A DNA stretch of 6,546 bases from Verrucomicrobiota bacterium (lineage in GTDB: Bacteria; Verrucomicrobiota; Verrucomicrobiia; Limisphaerales; JADLHS01), in assembly GCA_004297495.1 (NCBI GenBank), contig SCTL01000814.1, positions 1-6,546 on the forward strand, in the 5' to 3' direction. Of the stretch, positions 1 to 5,048 are shown one piece after another. Position 1 is the stretch's first letter. Each line of letters starts with the position of its first letter. Made by a program: the position numbers and the translations under genes. A model generated the notes under the pieces. That model had not been told where the DNA came from and ran no database searches. It saw only the letters and a list, made by a program, of their open reading frames with translations.

Positions 1-53
1 AGGTTACGAAGGTGCGCCCTCAAGTTACGATTCCGTGACGAAGCGCGCTGGGC
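1..53. other. Left-edge intergenic stretch with GTTACGA repeats
   Basis: This short stretch lies downstream of the minus-strand phosphofructokinase stop codon. It contains GTTACGA at 3-9 and again at 24-30, and the near-copy GTGACGA at 35-41. The first two are spaced 21 bp start to start, about two helical turns, and could be binding boxes for a gene left of the window. With seven-base motifs this may be chance. No clear terminator for the phosphofructokinase gene is visible here. Confidence 0.2.
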
Positions 54-1181
54 TCAATTCCCGAAACTCGTCCCCACGCGCCGGGCGCTTTCGATCCACG
101 AATGATCGGTCGGAACAGTTTTCAAATTTCCCGCGACCTCGGCAATCGGCACGGGCTTCGTGTCTTCGCCGCGCGCGGCGACCATCACGCCGAAAACTCC
201 CTCCTGGATCAGCTCAACGCATTTGGTGCCCAGCCGCGTCGCCAGCAGACGATCACCGGCGGAGGGCGTGCCGCCGCGTTGCACGTAGCCAAGAATGGAC
301 ACGCGCGCTTCGAGATGCGTGAGTTCCTCCAGATGCTTCGCCAGCCGCATCGTGCTTCCGGCGTGCCGGGCGTCGAGCGCGGCCAATTCCGCCTTGGCGC
401 GTTTCTTCGCATCGCGCGTTTTGGCGTTGTCCTTGCGCCGCTTCGCCGCCGCGAATTCCGCCGCGTCTTCGACCGGCATCGCGCCCTCGGCCACGGCCAC
501 GATGCTGAAATTCGTTCCGTGCTGGCTGCGGCGCCGGATGGCCGAGGCAATTTTTCTCACGTCGTAGGGAATTTCTGGAATCAAGATCACGTCCGCGCCA
601 CCCGCGATGCCCGCGCCCAACGCCAGCCAGCCGGCGCGATGGCCCATGATCTCCGCGATGACGATGCGATGATGGCTGTGGGCCGTGCTGTGCAGCCGAT
701 CAATCGCCTCGGTCGCGATGCCCAGCGCGGTGTCGAAGCCGATGGTCGAGTCGGTCAGCGCGACATCGTTATCAATCGTCTTGGGCAGCGTGATGATGTT
801 GAGGCCCTTTTCCATCAATCGCAGCGCGTTCTTGTGCGTGCCGCCGCCGCCGATGCAGACGAGCGCGTGAAGTTTGTGGCGCTTGTAAGTCGCCGCAATC
901 GCGTCGGTCATGTCGCGCAGCTCGCCGTTGATTTCCATGCGATGCGGTTTGTCGCGGCTCGTGCCGAGGATCGTGCCGCCGACGGTGAGAATTCCGGCGA
1001 GCGCCTTTTTATCCAACCTCATGCGCAAATCCTCGGCCAGCCCGCGATAGCCGTCGCGAAACGCCACGATCTCCATGTCGCCGTGACTGAGCGCCGCCTT
1101 GCCGACGCCGCGAATGGCCGCGTTGAGGCCCGGACTGTCGCCGCCCGCCGTGATGATGCCGATGCGTTTGATTTTTTTCAT
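54..1181 (-). CDS. pfkA: 6-phosphofructokinase, PfkA family, Lys-124 type with GGGG motif
   Basis: Predicted cytoplasmic glycolytic enzyme phosphorylating fructose 6-phosphate to fructose 1,6-bisphosphate. Visible in the 375 residues: nucleotide-loop motif GGDSPGLNAAIR (13-24), IGGGGTHKNA (110-119), PKTIDND (133-139, with the catalytic base Asp137 and Asp139), TIGFDTA (146-152), MGHRAGW (179-185), AEGA (231-234) and LGYVQRGGTP (297-306). Gly114 occupies the E. coli Gly104 position, which in this superfamily favours ATP over PPi; Lys134 occupies position 124, typical of the mixed-substrate clade in which Gly104/Lys124 enzymes use ATP. ATP use is therefore the better guess but not certain. Oddities: Gly113 replaces the Mg-binding Asp103, His181 replaces Arg162 of the usual MGR, and residues about 240-285 form a charged Ala/Lys/Arg-rich insert. 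The ATG at 1181 starts the typical MKKIKRIG beta strand; no Shine-Dalgarno is evident. Divergent from the ppx-like gene, sharing a 285-bp gap. Confidence 0.9.
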   Translation of the reverse strand: MKKIKRIGIITAGGDSPGLNAAIRGVGKAALSHGDMEIVAFRDGYRGLAEDLRMRLDKKALAGILTVGGTILGTSRDKPHRMEINGELRDMTDAIAATYKRHKLHALVCIGGGGTHKNALRLMEKGLNIITLPKTIDNDVALTDSTIGFDTALGIATEAIDRLHSTAHSHHRIVIAEIMGHRAGWLALGAGIAGGADVILIPEIPYDVRKIASAIRRRSQHGTNFSIVAVAEGAMPVEDAAEFAAAKRRKDNAKTRDAKKRAKAELAALDARHAGSTMRLAKHLEELTHLEARVSILGYVQRGGTPSAGDRLLATRLGTKCVELIQEGVFGVMVAARGEDTKPVPIAEVAGNLKTVPTDHSWIESARRVGTSFGN

Positions 1182-1290
1182 ACGCCGTCTGTGAAGAGGA
1201 TTTACCGCGTCGGGGCGAGTCTGCCAAATCCAAATGCCGACTGCCAGTTGCGTTTGTCAGAAATGCAGGAGACTGAGGCCGGGTTGACAG

Positions 1291-1402
1291 GAGCGCGCGC
1301 GCGGCGCGCGACCGTCCCGGTCGCAGCGGATTCACTTGTGAACGCGGCCAGAAGTCTGCGTGGCCGCTTGACCATTTCAAGCGCTGCGGGCGGGACGCCC
1401 GC
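1291..1402. repeat. Head-to-head pair of GC hairpins (REP/BIME-like)
   Basis: Two 17-nt units, each with perfect 7-bp arms and a 3-nt loop. Unit A is GCGACCG-TCC-CGGTCGC at 1308-1324. Unit B is GCGGGCG-GGA-CGCCCGC at 1386-1402. Read on the minus strand, unit A has the same GGA loop and CGGGACG core as unit B, and both are followed by GCGCC, so the two are one repeat type in opposite orientation about 61 bp apart. An alternating GC run (about 1293-1310) abuts unit A. They lie in the divergent gap between pfkA and the ppx-like gene, so they are not terminators of either. The pair at 3440-3514 has the same plan. The rest of the 1182-1466 gap holds only a possible promoter next to the ppx-like gene. 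Confidence 0.5.
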
Positions 1403-1431
1403 GCGCCCGCGATTTGTCACCGCAAATTAAC

Positions 1432-1460
1432 TTGGGCCTTCGCGCGCGGATTGTTCTAAT
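1432..1460 (+). promoter_or_regulatory. Possible sigma70-type promoter, leaderless ppx transcript
   Basis: TTGGGC at 1432-1437 and TCTAAT at 1455-1460 are separated by 17 bp. The -10 box matches TATAAT at five of six bases; the -35 box is weak (TTG plus one more match). Transcription would begin close to 1467, which is the A of the ppx ATG, so the mRNA would be leaderless. That agrees with the lack of any Shine-Dalgarno-like purine run before this ATG. The call rests on consensus matching only. Confidence 0.3.
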
Positions 1461-1466
1461 GCCGCC

Positions 1467-2423
1467 ATGTCGAACGTGCGCCGCGCCGTCATTGATGTCG
1501 GCACCAACTCCGTGAAACTCCTCGTCGCCGAGGTGAACGGGCGCAGCGTCGAGCCGGTGCTGGAGGACGGGAAACAAACGCGACTCGGCAAGGGCTTCTA
1601 CGAAACGCACCGGCTGCAACCCGTCGCCATCGCCCAGACGGCGCTGGCGGTGGGAGAATTTTTCAAAGCCGCAAAAAAAATCGGCGCGCGGGACGTTCGC
1701 GTCATCGCCACCAGCGCGGCGCGCGACGCGGAGAATCCCGGTGACCTGATCGCCGCTGTGCAAAAGGCGTGCGGGTTGAGGCTGGAAGTGATTTCCGGTG
1801 AGCAGGAGGCGGAGTGGGCGTTTCGCGGCGCAATGAGTAATCCCAAACTGTCGCGCGAGCCGGTGCTGCTGCTCGACGTGGGCGGCGGGAGCACGGAGTT
1901 CATTCTCGGCCAGCGTGACGAACTAAATTTCCGTCACAGCTACCGGCTGGGCGCGGTGCGGTTGATGGAGCGCGTGCCACACGGCGATCCGCCTGAGCCC
2001 GAGGACTTGTCCGCCGGGCGAAGCTGGCTCTGGAATTATCTCTACGAGGAAGTCCGACCGATGCTCGAACCGGCGTTGAAGCGCGAAGTCAAAAAACATG
2101 CGCAGCATCACGCCGTCCGGCTCGTGGGCGTGGGCGGTACGGCGAGCGTGCTGGCGCGGATCGAAAATAAAATGGATGACTACGACCGCGAGCGGATCGA
2201 AGCCACGCGGCTTTCGATGAAGCAAGTCAGCGGCTGGTGCGAACGGTTGTGGAGCGTGCCGCTGGCGGAGCGGCGCAAAATTCCCGGCATCCCCAAGGAG
2301 CGCGCCGACGTGCTGCTGACCGGCATGTTGATTTACGAAGCCGTCATGCGCGAATTTGATTTTCCCGAACTGCGCGTGAGCACGCGCGGGCTGCGCTTCG
2401 CGGCGGTGATGGATAACGCTTGA
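1467..2423 (+). CDS. ppx: Exopolyphosphatase / GppA-family phosphatase (short form)
   Basis: Ppx/GppA phosphatase of the ASKHA fold, hydrolysing terminal phosphates from polyphosphate and/or converting pppGpp to ppGpp in the cytosol. Motifs seen: phosphate-1 loop DVGTNSVKLLVAE (10-22); ATSAARDAEN (81-90); the ISGEQEAE segment (109-116) holding the expected catalytic glutamate; phosphate-2 loop DVGGGSTEF (137-145); GVGGTASVLA (221-230); and C-terminal STRGLRFAAV (305-314). At 318 residues it is the compact two-lobe form, lacking the C-terminal HD-like domains of roughly 500-residue E. coli Ppx and GppA. Sequence alone does not separate Ppx from GppA activity. The ATG at 1467 places the phosphate-1 loop at the usual distance from the N terminus. 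No Shine-Dalgarno is seen. An A8 run (1673-1680) lies inside the gene but the frame is intact. It converges on the aldolase-like gene. Confidence 0.9.
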   Translation: MSNVRRAVIDVGTNSVKLLVAEVNGRSVEPVLEDGKQTRLGKGFYETHRLQPVAIAQTALAVGEFFKAAKKIGARDVRVIATSAARDAENPGDLIAAVQKACGLRLEVISGEQEAEWAFRGAMSNPKLSREPVLLLDVGGGSTEFILGQRDELNFRHSYRLGAVRLMERVPHGDPPEPEDLSAGRSWLWNYLYEEVRPMLEPALKREVKKHAQHHAVRLVGVGGTASVLARIENKMDDYDRERIEATRLSMKQVSGWCERLWSVPLAERRKIPGIPKERADVLLTGMLIYEAVMREFDFPELRVSTRGLRFAAVMDNA

Positions 2424-2489
2424 AAGTTCCCGGCGCGTTCAGCGCGGTTTAAGTTGTAGCGTAGCCACATGGACAGCTTGGAATGTTCT

Positions 2490-2640
2490 CCCTCACCCCA
2501 GCCCTCTCCCGCTGGGAGAGGGAGTATCCTCCGCCGTCGCCATGAAAGTCTGGGCGCGGGATTTGGCGCACCACGGTCCAAAAAACTTGAGACGGCCAAC
2601 ATCTGTTCCCTCTCCCAGCGGGAGAGGGTCAGGGTGAGGG
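2490..2640. repeat. Inverted pair of CCCTCACCC...CCCTCTCCC hairpin repeats
   Basis: Two 33-bp copies, 2490-2522 (forward) and 2608-2640 (inverted), differ only at a central triplet (CAG versus TGA). Similarity extends a few bases outward (GTTC flank in both). Each copy contains a perfect hairpin CCCTCTCCC-GCT-GGGAGAGGG (9-bp arms, 3-nt loop; 2502-2522 and 2608-2628). About 85 bp of unrelated sequence lies between the copies. The copies can also pair with each other as a large stem. The type resembles a GC-rich intergenic repeat common in many bacterial genomes (recalled, not searched). It fills the gap between two convergent genes, where it could stop transcription from both sides, although no U-tract follows either hairpin. 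I see no credible gene in 2424-2692. Confidence 0.75.
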
Positions 2641-2692
2641 TGAACGCGACGGACTTCCCAGACAGCCGGCCACTGTATTTTTTGAAACTGCC

Positions 2693-3391
2693 CTAGCCGG
2701 CCATGCCCAGCAACAAGGCCGGACTCGTGGTCCCGAGACGTTCCGCGCCTGCCTCGAACAGCGCGTCCGCGAGTTTGCGATCGCGGAGGTCGCCGGCGGC
2801 TTTGAGAAAAATCTTCCCGTCTAGCAACTCACGCAAGGTCCGCAGATCGTCGGTCGGATTCGGCGAGTCCGGTCGAAAACCGGCGCCGATGGCGACGCCG
2901 TTCACGCCGGCTTCAGTGAAGATATTCGCCGCGAGCTGGATTTCCTCGCGCGTGAGCCGCGCGGGTTCGAGCAGCACACAGACGGGCCGTTCCTCCGCGG
3001 CTTCGACGACGTCGCGCAAATCGCGCAACAGTTGTTTGTGCGCGCCATCGCGGAGTTTGCCGAGATTGAAGACGAGTTCAATTTCCTGCGCGCCGAGATC
3101 AATGGCCACTTCCGTTTCATAGCGCAACACGTCGGCATCCGCCGCGCCGAGCGGGAAGCCGACGAACGCCACGGTTTTCACCGGCGACTCCTCCAACCGC
3201 GCGGCGGCGAGCGCCACGCGCCCACTGTTCACACAGACCGCGCGCAGCTTGTGTTGGTGGGCAAGCGCGCAAAACGCTTCAATGTCCGCAGCCGTGGCGG
3301 CAGGATGCCACAACGCGGCGTCGAGATGGGCGGGCAGTTCGGCGGGCGTGATTGGTTTCATGTAATTCAGCGCGGCACACTTCGTGAACAA
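2693..3391 (-). CDS. deoC: DeoC-family (deoxyribose-phosphate aldolase-like) protein lacking the Schiff-base lysine
   Basis: A 232-residue TIM-barrel protein clearly alignable to DeoC, which normally cleaves 2-deoxyribose 5-phosphate to acetaldehyde and glyceraldehyde 3-phosphate. Family landmarks: AVCVNSGRV (51-59, cf. VCVNP), VGFPLGAADADV (77-88, cf. IGFPLGA), EIELVFNLGKLRDG (103-116), LTREE (146-150), AGVNGVAIGAGF (161-172), FLKAAGDLRD (195-204) and AGAERLGTTS (214-223). Active site compared with E. coli: Asp102 is Glu105; Schiff-base Lys167 is Ala167 (VAIGAG in place of IKTSTG); Lys172 is Phe172; Lys201 is kept as Lys197; the N-terminal DHTLLKP-type motif reads LDAALWHP. Canonical aldolase activity is therefore doubtful; it may be a paralogue with another substrate or role. 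A TTG start at 3391 is chosen because GGAGG lies 5 nt upstream; an in-frame ATG at 3361 is the alternative. It is downstream of, and co-directional with, the PPi-type phosphofructokinase. Confidence 0.8.
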   Translation of the reverse strand: MFTKCAALNYMKPITPAELPAHLDAALWHPAATAADIEAFCALAHQHKLRAVCVNSGRVALAAARLEESPVKTVAFVGFPLGAADADVLRYETEVAIDLGAQEIELVFNLGKLRDGAHKQLLRDLRDVVEAAEERPVCVLLEPARLTREEIQLAANIFTEAGVNGVAIGAGFRPDSPNPTDDLRTLRELLDGKIFLKAAGDLRDRKLADALFEAGAERLGTTSPALLLGMAG

Positions 3392-3396
3392 TCATT

Positions 3397-3401
3397 CCTC
3401 C
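3397..3401 (-). promoter_or_regulatory. Shine-Dalgarno GGAGG deciding a TTG start
   Basis: Read on the minus strand, GGAGG is followed by five bases and then TTG at 3391. This is the best ribosome binding site near any start in the window. It favours the TTG over the in-frame ATG at 3361, which has no purine-rich sequence before it. An ATG at 3395 is closer to the site but out of frame and opens only a short shadow frame. Confidence 0.5.
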
Positions 3402-3439
3402 GGCGAGCCGGTGGAAACTTGCCCGCAGAACTCCAGCGC

Positions 3440-3514
3440 GAACGGAGCGCGGACGCCTCGTCCGCTCGAATCGCCGGGATGGAAACGCGCGGACGAGGCG
3501 TCCGCGCTCCGTTC
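3440..3514. repeat. Perfect 26-bp inverted repeat made of two nested hairpins
   Basis: The left arm (3440-3465) and right arm (3489-3514) are exact reverse complements over 26 bp, with a 23-nt spacer. Each arm is itself a hairpin: GCGGACG-CCT-CGTCCGC at 3449-3465 and GCGGACG-AGG-CGTCCGC at 3489-3505 (7-bp arms, 3-nt loop), each followed outward by GCTCCGTTC. The layout, stem size and orientation match the hairpin pair at 1308-1402. It lies between pfp and the aldolase gene, both on the minus strand, so it would be transcribed in any joint mRNA and could terminate, attenuate or stabilise it. No poly-U run follows, so a classic intrinsic terminator is not supported. Confidence 0.8.
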
Positions 3515-3547
3515 CTCGGGTTCATGGTGCGGGGTTGCGTGACTACT

Positions 3548-4846
3548 TTACTTCAAGCCCACGACGTAGCCGAAGCGTTTGCGGAATTGCTCGGGCGTCA
3601 TCTTCACCGTGGCGGCGAGCTTGTCGAGTTGCGAGATGTCCTCGAAGTCAGACTTCTCCAGCCGGATCATGTAGTGACAGGCGCACTCGTAGGTTTCGCC
3701 GTCCACGTTGACCTTGCGCACGGTGAAGCGACCGGTCTTGGGATTGAGCATGTGCTCGAACTGGAGCGGATTCAACTTGCCGTCCACGAAGCTGATGACC
3801 GCGCCGAACTTGCCGGCGTCGGGCGACAGGATGAATTTCACCGCGCCGTAGCCGAGATCGCGCGTGTATTCGGCGTCGAACGGAATCGGGTCGGCGCAGC
3901 GCAGCTCGTAGCCGAGGTCCTTGTCAATCATCGTCATCTTGATGCCGAGTTCTTCTAGGCGCGTGGTGACGAGGTCCTTCATCAAACGACCGAACTCGAT
4001 TTCGCCGAGCCTCAAGTGACCGTGGTCGTCGCGGATGACTTTGCCGTAACGTTCGAGGTTGCCGCCAGGAACGGCGCTGACCAAACCTTTCTCGCCCATG
4101 GATTCGATCAATCCTTCCGCGAGCACCGCGACACCATAAACCGAGCCTTCCGCGCGCCGCTTGATGATCGCCCCGATGATGAGATCGGCCACGCCTTCAG
4201 CGGTGACGGGTTGATCGCGGAATTCCTCGGGGATGATCGTGAGCGATGCCGCGCCGGCCTTGCCGATGCCGAGCGCGAGATGGCCCGCCGCGCGGCCCAT
4301 GCTGATGATGATGTACCAGCGCGACGTCGTGCGCGCGTCCTCGGTGAGGTTGCGGAGAATTTGCACGCCGTAATGCCGCGCAGTCTCGAAACCAAACGTC
4401 GGCGTCGAGCCGGGCAGTGGGAGGTCGTTGTCAATCGTCTTGGGCACATGCGCCACTCGGATCTTACCGCCGGCCTTGCGATAGACCGCGCTGGCGGAAA
4501 ACGCCGTGTCATCGCCGCCGATGGTGACGAGCGCGGTGACGTCAAGCTTGTTCAACACGTCGAGCACGTTGTGCATGCTCGTCTCGGACTTCGCTGGATT
4601 CGTTCGCGCCGTGCCGAGGATCGAGCCGCCTTTGAGGTGGATGTCCTTCACGTCCGCGATGGTGAGCTGCGTGTAATGCTGGAGATCGCCCGCCGCGAGC
4701 CACTTGAAGCCGTCGCGAAAGCCGACGACTTCAAAACCCTGATTGATGCCCTCGATGGTTGCCGCCGAGATCACGCCGTTCAATCCGGGTGCCGGACCGC
4801 CACCGACCAATATTCCCAACCTGCCTCTTTTCATTCCATTTCCCAT
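3548..4846 (-). CDS. pfp: Pyrophosphate-type phosphofructokinase (PPi--fructose-6-phosphate 1-phosphotransferase)
   Basis: A 432-residue cytoplasmic phosphofructokinase expected to use pyrophosphate reversibly in place of ATP, so it can serve glycolysis or gluconeogenesis. Motifs: GGGPAPGLN (15-23, the PPi-class form of GGDAPGMN), IGGDDT (109-114), PKTIDND (135-141, with catalytic Asp139 and Asp141), FGFETA (151-156), SMGRAAGHLAL (182-192), LAEG (242-245) and LGYELRCADP (311-320). Asp113, at the E. coli Gly104 position, together with Lys136 at position 124, is the established PPi-dependence signature; the Mg-binding Asp is present as Asp112. The C-terminal part beyond residue 340 extends past the minimal bacterial core, as in longer PPi-PFKs. 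The start could be the ATG at 4846 or the one at 4834 (residue 5), the latter preceded by a weak GGGA. The downstream co-directional gene is the DeoC-like protein. Confidence 0.92.
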   Translation of the reverse strand: MGNGMKRGRLGILVGGGPAPGLNGVISAATIEGINQGFEVVGFRDGFKWLAAGDLQHYTQLTIADVKDIHLKGGSILGTARTNPAKSETSMHNVLDVLNKLDVTALVTIGGDDTAFSASAVYRKAGGKIRVAHVPKTIDNDLPLPGSTPTFGFETARHYGVQILRNLTEDARTTSRWYIIISMGRAAGHLALGIGKAGAASLTIIPEEFRDQPVTAEGVADLIIGAIIKRRAEGSVYGVAVLAEGLIESMGEKGLVSAVPGGNLERYGKVIRDDHGHLRLGEIEFGRLMKDLVTTRLEELGIKMTMIDKDLGYELRCADPIPFDAEYTRDLGYGAVKFILSPDAGKFGAVISFVDGKLNPLQFEHMLNPKTGRFTVRKVNVDGETYECACHYMIRLEKSDFEDISQLDKLAATVKMTPEQFRKRFGYVVGLK

Positions 4847-4944
4847 TTCAGTTCATTGTTGATGTGACGCGGCGATTGCTAAGTTAGTGATTCACCGCCG
4901 CATTCAAACGTGGATTGTGGATTAGCGCCGGCGAAAGGTCAAAA

Positions 4945-4975
4945 CGACTTTACTGGCTGCAGCCTCCAAATGTCG
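4945..4975. repeat. Imperfect palindrome centred on GGCTGCAGCC
   Basis: The core GGCTGCAGCC (4955-4964) is a perfect palindrome. It is flanked symmetrically by TTT (4949-4951) and AAA (4968-4970), then by CGAC (4945-4948) and GTCG (4972-4975) with a one-base offset. It lies about 74 bp before the start of the membrane-protein gene, in the divergent gap 4847-5048. It could be an operator or another dispersed hairpin. In the same gap GCGGCG (4869-4874) and CGCCGC (4896-4901) form a second, weaker inverted repeat. No convincing promoter could be assigned for either flanking gene. Confidence 0.35.
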
Positions 4976-5048
4976 CCGGACTTGAAATCGGTTTCCCACG
5001 CCCTCAGATTCTTGCCGTTCGCCGCATTGACACCTGAGCTGCGCCGCC

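Noticed and set aside
1293..1310. Alternating GC tract as a Z-DNA or regulatory element
   Set aside because: It is short and adjoins the hairpin repeat; in DNA this GC-rich it needs no special explanation.
102..1430. 442-codon plus-strand frame opposite pfkA
   Set aside because: It is antisense to a gene with unmistakable phosphofructokinase motifs and has the low-complexity composition expected of the complement of GC-rich coding DNA.
1673..1680. A8 run in the ppx-like gene as a programmed frameshift or sequencing error
   Set aside because: The frame continues intact through all downstream family motifs, and no useful alternative product was seen.
2469..2696. 75-codon frame in the convergent gap
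   Set aside because: It consists mostly of translated hairpin repeats (SPSPQPSPAGRG and its inverse), so coding is not supported.
3032..4867. Long plus-strand frames opposite pfp and the aldolase gene
   Set aside because: They mirror real codons on the minus strand, show no family motifs and have no ribosome binding site.
5027..5032. Exact TTGACA just before the membrane-protein start
   Set aside because: No -10-like hexamer lies 16-18 bp downstream, and such a promoter would start inside the gene.
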